From NCBI RefSeq assembly GCF_002127265.1, contig NZ_NFUU01000001.1, positions 2,054,040 through 2,118,039 on the forward strand: a stretch of DNA of 64,000 nucleotides. The letters are read 5' to 3'. Made by a program: the position numbers and the translations under genes. The notes under the pieces are model-generated. The model was given only the letters and a program-made list of their open reading frames with translations. It did not search any database and was not told where the DNA came from. Below are positions 19,077 through 28,345 of the stretch, one piece after another. This DNA is from Hydrogenophaga sp. IBVHS1 (lineage in GTDB: Bacteria; Pseudomonadota; Gammaproteobacteria; Burkholderiales; Burkholderiaceae_C). Position 1 is the first letter of the stretch, and each line of letters begins with the position of its first letter.

Positions 19077-19421
19077 GACGCGGTACCCGGCGGCCTGCAG
19101 TGCCGTCATAACGCGTTCCACGTGATCGCCCTGGACTTCGATCACGCCATCCTTCACGGTGCCACCGGAGCCGCATGCGGCCTTGAGTTGCTTCGCGAAC
19201 GCGGTCAGTGCGATGGCGTCCAACGCCAGGCCCTTGACCAGCGTGACGGCCTTGCCGCCCCGCCCTTTCGTTTCACGAGACACGCGCACCACACCGTCTC
19301 CCACAGGCGCCGGGGCAGCCTGCTTGCAAAGGCATTGCGCCACAGGCTGGCGACAGGCCGGACACATGCGACCAGCGTCTGTGGAATAGACCAACCCGCC
19401 GGCAGATAGCTTGTTCTTCAT
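19059..19421 (-). CDS. yciH: SUI1/eIF1-family translation factor YciH
   Basis: Bacterial homologue of eIF1, implicated in start-site fidelity and stress translation control in other species. The 120 residues have an N-terminal zinc-knuckle-like cluster (MCPACRQPVAQCLC) and a C-terminal SUI1 domain with GRGGKAVTLVKGL and ACGSGGTVKDGVIEVQGDH, the conserved signatures. It is divergent from the DEAD-box helicase gene, 38 bases away. Confidence 0.9.
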   Translation of the reverse strand: MKNKLSAGGLVYSTDAGRMCPACRQPVAQCLCKQAAPAPVGDGVVRVSRETKGRGGKAVTLVKGLALDAIALTAFAKQLKAACGSGGTVKDGVIEVQGDHVERVMTALQAAGYRVKRAGG

Positions 19422-19459
19422 GGCTGCCGATGGTACCGGGCGCTACACTGCCCCGATCC

Positions 19460-20710
19460 ATGCCATTCATCGCCCTGGGCCTCGCGCCCGACCTCGCCCG
19501 CGCCGCCGACGAACTCGGCTTCTCCACGCCCACGCCCATTCAAGTTGAGGCCATCCCGGCCGTGCTCGCCGGCACCGACCTGCTGGCCACCGCCCAGACC
19601 GGCTCCGGCAAGACCGCCGCCTACGTGCTGCCGCTGTTGCAGCGGCTCACCGCGTCTTCACCGCCCAACGGCCCCCGGCCTGTGCGAGCGCTGGTGCTGG
19701 TGCCCACGCGCGAACTCGCGGCGCAGGCCGGCGAGGTGGTGCGCAGCCTGGCTCAACACCTGCCTCTGCGGCCCAAGGTGGCGGTGGCGTTTGGTGGCGT
19801 GTCCATCAACCCGCAAATGATGGCCTTGCGAGGTGGAGCCGACGTGGTGGTGGCCACCCCGGGGCGCCTGCTGGATCTGGTGGAACACAACGCGCTCAAA
19901 TTGAATCAAGTGCAGATGCTGGTGCTCGACGAAGCAGACCGCCTGCTGGACCTGGGCTTTGCCGACGAACTGGCGCGCGTGCTGGCGCTGCTGCCACCGC
20001 AGCGACAAAACCTGTTTTTCTCCGCCACGTTTCCTGAGTCTGTACAGGCCCTGGCCGATGGCCTGCTGGTGCAACCCACGCGCATCGACCTTCCCGTCGC
20101 CGCGTCGACTACAGACGCCGTGGTGCTGCAACGGGCCATCCTCGTCGACAGCGCACGGCGCACCACCTTGCTTCGCCAGCTTATCAAGGAGCACGCATGG
20201 GAACGCGTGCTCGTGTTCGTGGCCACGCAGCATTCGGCGGAGCGTCTTGCGGCCAAGCTGCACAAGGGCGATCTGTACGCCACCTCGTTTCACGGCGGTT
20301 TGAGCCAGGGTGCGCGCCAGCAGGCTTTGGCCGAGTTCAAGGAAAAGCGGTGGGACGTGGTCGTGACCACCGACCTCGCCGCGCGGGGCATCGACATCGA
20401 ATCGCTGCCGGTGGTGGTGAACTTCGATTTGCCGCGGTCGGCGGTGGACCACGTTCACCGCATGGGGCGCACCGGGCGCGCCGGTGCGGGCGGCGTGGCG
20501 GTGAGTCTGGTGAGCCCGGGCACGCTGGCGCACTGGCGCCTGATTGAAAAGCGCCAGGGCATGAGCCTGCCACTGGAAGTGCTGCCGGGCTTCGAGCCCA
20601 CCGAGACCACACCACCCCCTTCACCGGGCAATGGCGGCATCAAGGGCCAGCGGCCCAGCAAGAAAGACAAACTGCGCGCGGCAGCGGCCGCCGATCCAAA
20701 AGCCGCTTGA
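19460..20710 (+). CDS. DEAD-box RNA helicase (RhlE-like)
   Basis: ATP-dependent RNA unwinding in ribosome assembly or RNA decay. The 416 residues contain a Q-motif (FSTPTPIQVEAIP), ATAQTGSGKT (motif I), VPTRELAAQ (Ia), VLDEADRLLDLG (DEAD), FFSATF (SAT) and HRMGRTGRAG (VI), followed by a short basic tail (PSKKDKLRAAA). The ATG at 19460 precedes the Q-motif by the expected distance. The tail is short compared with many RhlE proteins, so the subfamily is uncertain. Confidence 0.9.
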   Translation: MPFIALGLAPDLARAADELGFSTPTPIQVEAIPAVLAGTDLLATAQTGSGKTAAYVLPLLQRLTASSPPNGPRPVRALVLVPTRELAAQAGEVVRSLAQHLPLRPKVAVAFGGVSINPQMMALRGGADVVVATPGRLLDLVEHNALKLNQVQMLVLDEADRLLDLGFADELARVLALLPPQRQNLFFSATFPESVQALADGLLVQPTRIDLPVAASTTDAVVLQRAILVDSARRTTLLRQLIKEHAWERVLVFVATQHSAERLAAKLHKGDLYATSFHGGLSQGARQQALAEFKEKRWDVVVTTDLAARGIDIESLPVVVNFDLPRSAVDHVHRMGRTGRAGAGGVAVSLVSPGTLAHWRLIEKRQGMSLPLEVLPGFEPTETTPPPSPGNGGIKGQRPSKKDKLRAAAAADPKAA

Positions 20711-20718
20711 GCGCGGGC

Positions 20719-21921
20719 CTACAGGCGGGCGATCAACCGGGGCACGTTGACCAGCACCTTGACCTCGCCCGGCGCCAGGCTGGCCTTGATTTCAAAAGCG
20801 GGGTCTTGCGTGTCGCGCAAGACCGGTTCACCCAAAGCAAGTCCCTGGCGTCCGACGATTGCAAACACCAGTGGCGCATGGGCTCTGGCGCCCCGCCGCG
20901 CCACCACACCCAGCTCGCCGCTGGCCAGGCGCACATAGCTGCCTGGCGGGTAGAAACCGATCTGCTTCACGAACAGCGCTCCCAGCGGGTCGGGCTGCCC
21001 CTCTGGACCCAGGTAGAGTTCCCGCGCCACCTGCTGCGAAAGCAGACCTCCCCTGCCCTGACGCGGGCTCAGCCTCGCCACATAGCCGTCCGCCATCTGC
21101 AGGAGTCGCTGCGCGGTGCCTCCAATCCGCTTGCCTTCGGGGTAACCGGTGCCGTCGGACCGCTCGTGGTGGTCTCCCACCAGTTGCAACCAGAGGGGGT
21201 CTCTCACGCCGAATCGCTTCAGCGCAGCCACGCCCAGCGCGGGATGCTCGTGCACCGCCTGGCGTTGCGCTTCGGACAGCGCACTCCCTTGCCGCGCCAT
21301 CGCGTCGTGCGTGCGCGTCATGCCGATGTTCATGGACAGCGCGGCCCGAAAGAGCGACGACTGTTCAGCAGGTGACAGACCAGCAGCGGGCGCCAGCAGT
21401 TCGCAGATGCCTGCCGACAGCAACGCATGCGTCGTGCTGTAGCCCACCCGCACGTCGAACAGCAACTGAACCAGCGCCAGCAAGCTTTCGTCCGGGCTGG
21501 AGCGCCAGCATCGCTCGGCACGTTGCGCCACCTGCTGCAGGCGCTTCAGAAACTGGCTTTCGTCGCCCGCTTGGTGGAGCAAGGTGGCCAGCGTGGCGTG
21601 CAAGTCCGGCCACACCCGATGCGCCCGCTCATCGTCTTCGGTCGGCGCCGCTCGCACCTCCACCATGTGGGTCAGTCCGGCGATGCGGCTGATCGACTCA
21701 TTGGTGCGCACCATGCGGTCCAGCTCGGCGGTGTAGCTGTAAGACCAGGCCTGCCAGTCGCTCTCGCGCACCATGGGCGCATGCAGCATGAGATGCCCAC
21801 GGTGCTGCTCCGAGGTGATGGGCTCCCCTTTGCGCAGCAACAGCACACCTTTCGGATCCCACACATTGACGGGAACCGGCTGGTTGAGAGCGATCACCTC
21901 CAGAGGCAGCGGCTTGTACAT
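20719..21921 (-). CDS. HD-GYP-like protein with degenerate HD site
   Basis: A 400-residue soluble protein related to cyclic-di-GMP phosphodiesterases. HHERSDGTGYPEG at 251-263 is a clear GYP-type signature, but the HD(xx)K motif is replaced by MNIGM at 197-201, removing metal ligands and the lysine. It may therefore bind rather than cleave cyclic dinucleotides (inference). The N-terminal 150 residues and the C-terminal 90 are not recognised. It is downstream of tRNA-Val on the same strand but separated by a terminator. Confidence 0.75.
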   Translation of the reverse strand: MYKPLPLEVIALNQPVPVNVWDPKGVLLLRKGEPITSEQHRGHLMLHAPMVRESDWQAWSYSYTAELDRMVRTNESISRIAGLTHMVEVRAAPTEDDERAHRVWPDLHATLATLLHQAGDESQFLKRLQQVAQRAERCWRSSPDESLLALVQLLFDVRVGYSTTHALLSAGICELLAPAAGLSPAEQSSLFRAALSMNIGMTRTHDAMARQGSALSEAQRQAVHEHPALGVAALKRFGVRDPLWLQLVGDHHERSDGTGYPEGKRIGGTAQRLLQMADGYVARLSPRQGRGGLLSQQVARELYLGPEGQPDPLGALFVKQIGFYPPGSYVRLASGELGVVARRGARAHAPLVFAIVGRQGLALGEPVLRDTQDPAFEIKASLAPGEVKVLVNVPRLIARL

Positions 21922-21973
21922 CCCGTCAATCTAAGCGCCTTCTGGCCCGGGGAAAGCGCCGATAAGAAGCAGA

Positions 21974-22005
21974 AAAGCCTGCAAGTTCAAGAACTTGCAG
22001 GCTTT
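21974..22005 (-). terminator. Intrinsic terminator of tRNA-Val(CAC)
   Basis: On the minus strand AAAGCCTGCAAGTTC is followed after two bases by its perfect complement, ending in CTTTT. It lies 7 bases beyond the tRNA CCA, which also insulates the HD-GYP-like gene. Confidence 0.88.
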
Positions 22006-22012
22006 CTGGGTC

Positions 22013-22087
22013 TGGTGGGCGGTGCAGGGTTCGAACCTGCGACCCCTGCCGTGTGAAGGCAGTGCTCTACCACTGAGCTAACCGCCC
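22013..22087 (-). tRNA. tRNA-Val (anticodon CAC)
   Basis: A 75-nt tRNA with encoded CCA. The acceptor GGGCGGT pairs with ACCGCCC, the D-arm is GCTCAGTGGTAGAGC, the anticodon arm is CTGCC-TTCACAC-GGCAG with CAC, and the T-loop is GGTTCGAACCC. It is the second valine isoacceptor in the window. Confidence 0.96.
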
Positions 22088-22120
22088 GATTGATCTGGAC
22101 CGATCTTTCGGAAGCCTCAG

Positions 22121-22126
22121 ATTATA
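22121..22126 (-). promoter_or_regulatory. -10 box for tRNA-Val(CAC)
   Basis: TATAAT on the minus strand with CTGAAG 17 bases upstream (22144-22149) as a possible -35, overlapping the dnaQ stop. The mature tRNA begins 33 bases downstream. Confidence 0.65.
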
Positions 22127-22145
22127 GCCAGGTTTAAACGCGCCT

Positions 22146-22853
22146 TCAGCTGGCCTGCAACGCACGCCACAAGGTCTTGCCCTTGCTGGCCTTGTCCAGG
22201 TCGAGCAGCAAGGCGTCGTGCGCCTGCGCTTCGTGTTCGTTGGCCAGCAGCACGGGCAGCTCGAAGCGGCTCAGGTCCAGTTGTTCGGTGACACCGCCCT
22301 CGCCGGGACTGTCGCCCAGGTCGATCAGCAGGGCGTCCTGCCCGCGCGTCATGTTGATGTACACATCGGCGAGCAGCTCGGCATCGAGCAATGCACCGTG
22401 CAGCGTTCGCCCGGAGTTGTCCACGCCCAGGCGGTCGCAGAGTGCGTCCAGTCCGTTGCGCTTGCCGGGGAACATTTCCTTGGCCATCACCAGGCTGTCT
22501 GTAACCTGGCCAATGACCGTGTGGATTGGCGCCTTGCCAATGCGCTGCAGTTCCTTGTTGAGGAAGCTGATGTCGAACGGGGCGTTGTGGATGATCAGCT
22601 CGGCGTCGCGCAGGTACTGGAGCAGTTCGTCTGCGATGGCGCCGAACTTGGGTTTGTCTCTCAGGAACTCGTTGCTGATGCCGTGCACCTTGAGTGCATC
22701 TTCGTGGCTGTCGCGCTCCGGGTTCACATAAAAGTGCAGGTTGTTGCCGGTGAGCTTGCGGTTGAGCAGCTCCACGCAACCGATCTCGATGATGCGGTCG
22801 CCGTTGTCTGCAGACAGGCCCGTGGTCTCCGTATCAAGGACGATCTGGCGCAT
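22146..22853 (-). CDS. dnaQ: DNA polymerase III epsilon subunit (proofreading exonuclease)
   Basis: 3'-5' proofreading subunit of the replicase core. The 235 residues show Exo I VLDTETTGL (Asp and Glu ligands), Exo II IHNAPFDISFLN and Exo III HGALLDAELLADVYINM, followed by a short linker and a C-terminal region for polymerase alpha binding. Its start ATG shares one base with the ferredoxin stop, so dnaQ sits at the end of the isc operon, an arrangement linking a replication gene to Fe-S assembly transcription. Confidence 0.94.
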   Translation of the reverse strand: MRQIVLDTETTGLSADNGDRIIEIGCVELLNRKLTGNNLHFYVNPERDSHEDALKVHGISNEFLRDKPKFGAIADELLQYLRDAELIIHNAPFDISFLNKELQRIGKAPIHTVIGQVTDSLVMAKEMFPGKRNGLDALCDRLGVDNSGRTLHGALLDAELLADVYINMTRGQDALLIDLGDSPGEGGVTEQLDLSRFELPVLLANEHEAQAHDALLLDLDKASKGKTLWRALQAS

Positions 22854-23191
22854 CAGTGCTTTTCCTTGGCGTGGTTGATCGAGTACTTGGGAATCTCCAC
22901 CGTCACGTCCTTTTGTGCCAGCACCGCCTGGCAAGACAACCGCGAGTTGGGCTCCAGCCCCCAGGCGCGGTCCAGCAGGTCTTCTTCCGTTTCATCGGGT
23001 TCGTTCAGGCTGTCAAAGCCTTCACGCACGATCACGTGGCAGGTGGTGCAGGCGGCGCTCAAGTCGCAGGCGTGCTCAATGTTGATCTTGTTGTCCAGCA
23101 GGGCTTCGCAGATCGATGTGCCCATGGGCGCTGTGATGGTGGCGCCCGCCGGACAGTATTCGGGATGGGGGAGGATCTTGATCGTGGGCAT
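22853..23191 (-). CDS. fdx: Isc-type [2Fe-2S] ferredoxin
   Basis: Electron donor for Fe-S cluster assembly. The 112-residue adrenodoxin-type ferredoxin has CDLSAACTTC plus a distal Cys (RLSCQAV) for the cluster, and the acidic DETEEDLLDRAWGLEPNSRLSC region typical of Isc ferredoxins. It overlaps dnaQ by one base and follows hscA by 14 bases. Confidence 0.95.
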   Translation of the reverse strand: MPTIKILPHPEYCPAGATITAPMGTSICEALLDNKINIEHACDLSAACTTCHVIVREGFDSLNEPDETEEDLLDRAWGLEPNSRLSCQAVLAQKDVTVEIPKYSINHAKEKH

Positions 23192-23205
23192 GCGAGTGGA
23201 TTTTT

Positions 23206-25077
23206 TTAAACTTCTTCGAGCTTCTTGCCGGAAAGGGCCTGCTGAATGCCGCGGTTCATGCGCAACGCAGCGAAAGACTCCGTGCCTTTGGCGAGCGCGG
23301 TGGTGGCGGCTTCGATTGCGGCTGCGTCTTCGCTGCCCACGATCGCAGCCAGGCTGGCCATCAACTCATCGATCTGCTGAAGCTCTGCGGGTGCGAGCAG
23401 GTCGGCGTCGGCCGCAAGCGCGGTGCGGGTGGCGGCAATCATGCGGTCGGCATCCACACGGGCTTCGACCAGTGCTCGCGACGCGATGTCTTGTTGCGCG
23501 GTGGCAAAGCTGTCTTGCAACATGGCCGCAATCTGCTCGTCGCTCAGGCCGTAAGCGGGCTTCACATCCACCCGCGCTTCCACGCCACTGCCCTGCTCTC
23601 TGGCGCTCACCGAAAGCAAGCCATCGGCATCGACCGTGAACGTGACGCGGATGCGCGCGGCGCCGGCCACCATGGGCGGGATGCCGCGCAGTTCAAAGCG
23701 CGCCAGGCTGCGGCAGTCGGCCACCAGATCGCGCTCACCCTGCACCACGTGCAGCGCCAGCGCGGTCTGGCCGTCCTGGTAGGTGGTGAAATCCTGCGCG
23801 CGCGCGGTCGGTATGGCGCTGTTGCGGGGCACGATGCGCTCGACCAGGCCGCCCATGGTCTCGATGCCCAGCGAGAGTGGAATCACGTCGAGCAGCAAGA
23901 GATCGCCGTCGCGGCTGTTGCCGGCGAGTGCGTTGGCCTGAATGGCGGCACCCAGGGCGACCACTTCATCGGGGTTGAGGTTGGTCAGCGGCTCGCGTTC
24001 AAAAAACGCGCCCACGGTGCGACGGATGATCGGCATGCGGGTGGATCCACCCACCATGACCACGCCCTGCACTTCATCTTTGGACACGCCGGCATCGCGC
24101 AGCACCTTTCGCACGGCGGTCATGGTGCGGGCGGTGAGTGCGGCGGTGCAGGCCTCGAAATCAGACGGCGAAACGGCCTGCTCGATGTGCCACCCGGCCA
24201 CGCTGGAGCGAAACATTTCGCTGCTCGAAGACGACAAGGTTTCCTTGACGCGGCGCGCCTCGGCATGCACGGCCGCACGTTCCGAGGCATTGAGCGCAGC
24301 GCTCACGCCCTGCTGCGCCAGCGCCCAGGCCGCCAGGGCCTGGTCGTAGTCGTCACCGCCCAATGCGGAATCGCCACCTGTGGCCATGACCTCGAACACC
24401 CCTTTGGTCAGGCGCAGGATGGAGATGTCAAAGGTGCCGCCGCCCAGATCGTAGATGGCGTAGATGCCTTCGGAACCGTTGTCCAGGCCGTAGGCAATGG
24501 CGGCAGCGGTCGGTTCGTTGATCAGGCGAAGCACATGGATGCCGGCGAGCTGGGCCGCATCTTTCGTGGCTTGGCGCTGGGCATCGTCGAAGTACGCGGG
24601 CACCGTGATCACGGCACCGTACAGCTCGTCGTCGAAACTGTCTTCAGCGCGAAAGCGCAGCGTCGCAAGGATCTCAGCGCTGACTTCCATCGGCGTCTTG
24701 CGGCCCGCCACGGTTTCAACCACGGCCATGCCGTCTTGCTCGACCACGTTGTAGGAGAGCTTGTCCACGTCAACCACCTGGGCTAGGCTGCGCCCCATCA
24801 GGCGCTTGACGGAGCTGACGGTGTTGGCGGGATCCTGAACCTGCGCGGCCAGCGCATCGAAACCAATCTGTCGACCAGCGCCTCCCTGCACTGGGTCCAG
24901 GTAGCGCACCACACTGGGAAGAATCACGCGACCGTCGTCGGCGGGCAGGCATTCTGCGATGCCGTGGCGCACTGCGGCCACCAGGGAATGCGTGGTGCCC
25001 AGGTCGATGCCCACGGCCACGCGGCGCTGGTGGGGATCCAGGGACTGGCCGGGTTCGGAAATCTGCAGGAGCGCCAT
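23206..25077 (-). CDS. hscA: Fe-S assembly chaperone HscA (Hsp70 type)
   Basis: ATPase chaperone that, with HscB, releases clusters from IscU. The 623 residues show [12 protein letters not shown] (phosphate 1), [13 protein letters not shown] (phosphate 2), [11 protein letters not shown] (adenosine) and a substrate-binding domain with the short C-terminus normal for HscA rather than DnaK. It lies between hscB (34-base gap) and fdx. Confidence 0.95.
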   Translation of the reverse strand: MALLQISEPGQSLDPHQRRVAVGIDLGTTHSLVAAVRHGIAECLPADDGRVILPSVVRYLDPVQGGAGRQIGFDALAAQVQDPANTVSSVKRLMGRSLAQVVDVDKLSYNVVEQDGMAVVETVAGRKTPMEVSAEILATLRFRAEDSFDDELYGAVITVPAYFDDAQRQATKDAAQLAGIHVLRLINEPTAAAIAYGLDNGSEGIYAIYDLGGGTFDISILRLTKGVFEVMATGGDSALGGDDYDQALAAWALAQQGVSAALNASERAAVHAEARRVKETLSSSSSEMFRSSVAGWHIEQAVSPSDFEACTAALTARTMTAVRKVLRDAGVSKDEVQGVVMVGGSTRMPIIRRTVGAFFEREPLTNLNPDEVVALGAAIQANALAGNSRDGDLLLLDVIPLSLGIETMGGLVERIVPRNSAIPTARAQDFTTYQDGQTALALHVVQGERDLVADCRSLARFELRGIPPMVAGAARIRVTFTVDADGLLSVSAREQGSGVEARVDVKPAYGLSDEQIAAMLQDSFATAQQDIASRALVEARVDADRMIAATRTALAADADLLAPAELQQIDELMASLAAIVGSEDAAAIEAATTALAKGTESFAALRMNRGIQQALSGKKLEEV

Positions 25078-25111
25078 GGGTCAGGAATCAGTAGGAACAG
25101 GAAACAACCGG

Positions 25112-25636
25112 CTATTGTCCCAGCAGTTCGATGCGGTTCTCCACATCGCTGGCAAAGCGCTCAACGAACATAAGGGCTCTGACCTGACTGGCGAGCGCGG
25201 GCCAGTCGTGTTGTTCGTCGGCCGTGGTCTGCAGGCCCTGCAGCATCGATCGGCGCGTAGCGGCCACCTCGTCGGCCATTTGCTCCAGATCGGCAAGTTC
25301 ACTGGCTTCGTCAAGGTCTTCGCGCCACTGCATCTGCTGCATCAGGAACTCCGCCGGCATGGCCGTGTTGTTCTCAGCCTCGATCGGCGCGCCGTGCAGT
25401 TCGCAAAGGTAAGCCGCCCGTCGCAGCGGGTCCTTCAAACGCTGGTACGCCTCATTGATCCGAACCGACCATTGCATGGCCTGGCGCTGAGCCTGGGCGT
25501 CGGCGGTGGCGTGACGGTCTGGATGGACTTCGCGTTGCAGAAGCTTCCAGCGGTCGTCCAGGGCAGCGCGGTCCACTTCGAAACGCGGCGTGAGGCCGAA
25601 CAACTCGAAGTCATTCGATTGAAGATTCAGGTTCAT
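25112..25636 (-). CDS. hscB: Fe-S assembly co-chaperone HscB (J-domain)
   Basis: J-protein that delivers IscU to HscA. The 174 residues have DFELFGL at the start, the HPD motif in REVHPDRHATA and the C-terminal three-helix IscU-binding region (FLMQQMQWREDLDEA). MNLNLQSNDFELFG fits the family start, but no Shine-Dalgarno is visible: a terminator-like hairpin ends only about nine bases before the ATG. Confidence 0.93.
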   Translation of the reverse strand: MNLNLQSNDFELFGLTPRFEVDRAALDDRWKLLQREVHPDRHATADAQAQRQAMQWSVRINEAYQRLKDPLRRAAYLCELHGAPIEAENNTAMPAEFLMQQMQWREDLDEASELADLEQMADEVAATRRSMLQGLQTTADEQHDWPALASQVRALMFVERFASDVENRIELLGQ

Positions 25637-25677
25637 GGAAAGCAAAAGCCGCCGGCACTGGAGAGCACTGGCGGCTT
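25637..25677 (-). promoter_or_regulatory. Terminator-like hairpin between iscA and hscB (attenuator candidate)
   Basis: On the minus strand AAGCCGCC (25670-25677) pairs perfectly with GGCGGCTT (25646-25653) with further partial pairing inside, followed by TTTGCTTTCC and then the hscB ATG. It looks like an intrinsic attenuator that would lower hscBA-fdx-dnaQ expression relative to iscRSUA, or mask initiation. This is inferred from structure only. Confidence 0.6.
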
Positions 25678-25697
25678 GGGATGGGAGCGCGGACGCA

Positions 25698-26021
25698 TCA
25701 GATTCTGAAGCTCTCGCCGCAGCCGCAACGGTCGCGCTCGTTCGGGTTGTTGAAGCGAAAACCTTCGTTGAGGCCCTCGCGCACGAAGTCGAGCTGCGTG
25801 CCGTCGATGTAGGCAAGGCTCTTGGGGTCGACCAGCACCTTCACCCCGTTGTCTTCAAACACCACGTCTTCAGGCGCAATCTCGTCGGCGTATTCGAGCT
25901 TGTAGGCCATGCCCGAGCAACCCGTGGTTTTGACGCCCAGACGCACCCCCACGCCCTTGCCACGCTTGGTGATGTAGCGGTTGACGTGCCGTGCAGCGGC
26001 TTCGGAAATCGAGATGGCCAT
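25698..26021 (-). CDS. iscA: Fe-S assembly protein IscA (A-type carrier)
   Basis: Carrier that passes Fe-S clusters or iron to targets. The 107 residues have the three conserved cysteines, one in [14 protein letters not shown] and two in DRCGCGESF. It follows iscU by 12 bases. A hairpin separates it from hscB. Confidence 0.96.
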   Translation of the reverse strand: MAISISEAAARHVNRYITKRGKGVGVRLGVKTTGCSGMAYKLEYADEIAPEDVVFEDNGVKVLVDPKSLAYIDGTQLDFVREGLNEGFRFNNPNERDRCGCGESFRI

Positions 26022-26033
26022 AAACCCGGGAAC

Positions 26034-26420
26034 TCAGTTGAGGTGCTTCTTGCGGTAGTCGTCCACCGCCGCCTTGATGGCGTCTTCGGCCAGGATGGAG
26101 CAATGGATTTTTACGGGCGGCAGCGCCAGTTCTTCAGCGATCTGGCTGTTCTTGAGCGCCGCAGCCTGGTCAAGCGTCTTGCCCTTGACCCATTCGGTCA
26201 CCAGCGAAGACGAGGCAATGGCAGAGCCGCAGCCGTAAGTTTTGAAGCGTGCGTCTTCAATCACGCCCGTGGTCGGGTTCACCTTGATCTGCAGTTTCAT
26301 CACGTCGCCGCAGGCGGGCGCGCCCACCATGCCGGTGCCCACCGATTCATCGCCTTTGTCGAACGAGCCGACGTTGCGAGGATTTTCGTAGTGGTCAACG
26401 ACCTTTTCTGAATAAGCCAT
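26034..26420 (-). CDS. iscU: Fe-S cluster scaffold IscU
   Basis: Scaffold on which the [2Fe-2S] cluster is built. The 128 residues carry the ligand cysteines in GAPACGDVMKL, FKTYGCGSAIASSS and PPVKIHCSILAEDAI, and LPPVK, the HscA-binding motif. It begins 12 bases after iscS. Confidence 0.97.
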   Translation of the reverse strand: MAYSEKVVDHYENPRNVGSFDKGDESVGTGMVGAPACGDVMKLQIKVNPTTGVIEDARFKTYGCGSAIASSSLVTEWVKGKTLDQAAALKNSQIAEELALPPVKIHCSILAEDAIKAAVDDYRKKHLN

Positions 26421-26432
26421 GTCGTTTCTCCT

Positions 26433-27650
26433 TCAATGCGCTGACCACTGGATGGTGGACAGGTCAATACCGTCTTTGAACATTTCCCACAGCGGGGACA
26501 ACTCGCGCAACTTCGCCACGTTTTCCTTGATGGTGGCAATCGCGTAATCGATCTCTTCTTCGGTCGTCCAGCGACCGATGGTCATGCGCAGGCTGCTGTG
26601 GGCGAGCTCGTCGCTGCGGCCGAGGGCACGCAGCACATAGCTGGGCTCCAGGCTGGCGGACGTGCAAGCCGAACCCGACGACACGGCCAGACCCTTGATG
26701 CCCATGATGAGCGACTCACCTTCAACATAGTTGAAACTCATATTGAGGTTGTGCGGCACCCGGCGGGTTTCATGGCCGTTGATGAAAACCTCTTCGACAT
26801 CCTTGAGGCCATTCAGCATGCGGTCGTGCAGGGCCTTGATGCGCTGGTTCTCTTGGTGCATTTCCGCCTTGGCGATGCGGTAGGCCTCCCCCATGCCGAC
26901 GATCTGGTGCGTGGGCAGCGTGCCCGAACGCATGCCGCGCTCGTGACCACCACCATGCATTTGCGCTTCGATGCGGATGCGGGGCTTGCGCCGCACGAAC
27001 AAGGCGCCAATGCCCTTGGGGCCATAGGTCTTGTGCGATGTCAGGCTCATCAGATCAACGGGCAGCGTCTGCAGGTCGATGTCGACCCGGCCGGTGGCCT
27101 GCGCGGCATCCACATGGAAGATCACGCCCTTCTCGCGGCAGATCGCGCCAATGGCTGCGATGTCCTGCACCACACCAATTTCGTTGTTCACGAACATGAC
27201 CGAGGCAAGAATGGTGTCAGGCCGGATGGCGGCCTTGAAAACCTCGAGATCGACGAGACCATCGGCCTGCACATCGAGGTAAGTGACCTCAAAGCCTTGG
27301 CGCTCCAGTTCGCGGCAGGTGTCCAGCACAGCCTTGTGCTCGGTCTTGACCGTGATGAGGTGCTTGCCCTTGGTCTTGTAGAAGTGCGCAGCGCCTTTCA
27401 GGGCCAGGTTGTTGGACTCTGTAGCTCCGCTGGTCCACACGATTTCACGGGGGTCGGCACCAATCAAGGCCGCCACCTGCTCACGCGCTGTTTCTACCGC
27501 TTTCTCCGCTTCCCAGCCCCAGGCATGGCTGCGCGAAGCCGGGTTACCGAAGTGTTCGCGCAACCAGGGAATCATGGCGTCCACCACCCGCGGATCGCAG
27601 GGGTTGGTGGCGCTGTAGTCCATGTAGATGGGAAAGTGCGGAGTGCTCAT
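26433..27650 (-). CDS. iscS: Cysteine desulfurase IscS
   Basis: PLP enzyme that supplies sulfur from cysteine. The 405 residues include [17 protein letters not shown] with the PLP lysine, and the mobile active-site loop [21 protein letters not shown] with the persulfide cysteine. A typical C-terminus ([11 protein letters not shown]) is present. It lies between iscR and iscU. Confidence 0.97.
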   Translation of the reverse strand: MSTPHFPIYMDYSATNPCDPRVVDAMIPWLREHFGNPASRSHAWGWEAEKAVETAREQVAALIGADPREIVWTSGATESNNLALKGAAHFYKTKGKHLITVKTEHKAVLDTCRELERQGFEVTYLDVQADGLVDLEVFKAAIRPDTILASVMFVNNEIGVVQDIAAIGAICREKGVIFHVDAAQATGRVDIDLQTLPVDLMSLTSHKTYGPKGIGALFVRRKPRIRIEAQMHGGGHERGMRSGTLPTHQIVGMGEAYRIAKAEMHQENQRIKALHDRMLNGLKDVEEVFINGHETRRVPHNLNMSFNYVEGESLIMGIKGLAVSSGSACTSASLEPSYVLRALGRSDELAHSSLRMTIGRWTTEEEIDYAIATIKENVAKLRELSPLWEMFKDGIDLSTIQWSAH

Positions 27651-27687
27651 GGGTTACCGGGGAAAAGTGCGTGGTACTTGTGAGGTC

Positions 27688-28227
27688 TTACTTCGACGAC
27701 AGTGCAACACCGCCCAGCGCAAACACCGAATTGGGGGCGTTCACACGGATCGGCTTGACCACTGGCGCGCTGGAAATGGCGCGCTTGATCATCGGGGCGT
27801 TCTCCACCACGACACCTTTGGCCAGTTGCTCGTTCACCAGTGACTGCAGCGAAACGGAGTCGAGGAAGTCGACCATCTTGGCGTTGAGCGCGGCCCAGAG
27901 TTCGTGCGTCATGCAGCGATGGCCCTCGCCCAGGCAGTTTTCCTTGCCGCCGCACTGCGTGGCGTCGATCGGCTCGTCCACCGAAACAATGATGTCGGCC
28001 ACGGTGATGTCGGCGGCCTTGCGGCCAAGGGTGTACCCGCCGCCGGGGCCGCGGGTGGACTCCACCAGTTCGTGGCGACGCAGCTTGCCGAAGAGTTGCT
28101 CCAGATAAGAGAGCGAAATCTGCTGGCGCTGGCTGATGGCAGCCAGCGTGACGGGGCCGTTGTTCTGGCGCAGGGCCAGGTCAATCATGGCGGTGACCGC
28201 AAAGCGGCCTTTGGTCGTGAGGCGCAT
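27688..28227 (-). CDS. iscR: Fe-S cluster regulator IscR
   Basis: Rrf2-family repressor of the isc operon that senses [2Fe-2S] status. The 179 residues start MRLTTKGRFAVTAMIDLAL with AAGGAG upstream, hold the winged helix (ISLSYLEQLFGKLRRHELVES) and three cluster cysteines in CGGKENCLGEGHRC; the last spacing is one residue longer than in E. coli IscR. The C-terminus is about 15 residues longer than E. coli's. Confidence 0.95.
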   Translation of the reverse strand: MRLTTKGRFAVTAMIDLALRQNNGPVTLAAISQRQQISLSYLEQLFGKLRRHELVESTRGPGGGYTLGRKAADITVADIIVSVDEPIDATQCGGKENCLGEGHRCMTHELWAALNAKMVDFLDSVSLQSLVNEQLAKGVVVENAPMIKRAISSAPVVKPIRVNAPNSVFALGGVALSSK

Positions 28228-28345
28228 TTTCAAGCTCCTTGAGGTGTTGGCTTGACTGTCGTGGTACGGCTCAGAGGCCGGCTTTCGCCGGCTCGAACCC
28301 CTTCTCCACCCGCCCCGACCCTTAAAGGGTCTGTTGATCGAAGGC
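28228..28345 (-). promoter_or_regulatory. iscR leader with small hairpins
   Basis: Roughly 120-base untranslated leader between the operator and the iscR ATG. It includes the 15-bp palindrome GACCCTTTAAGGGTC and the tetraloop hairpin GCCGGC-GAAA-GCCGGC. No known riboswitch was recognised. Confidence 0.35.
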
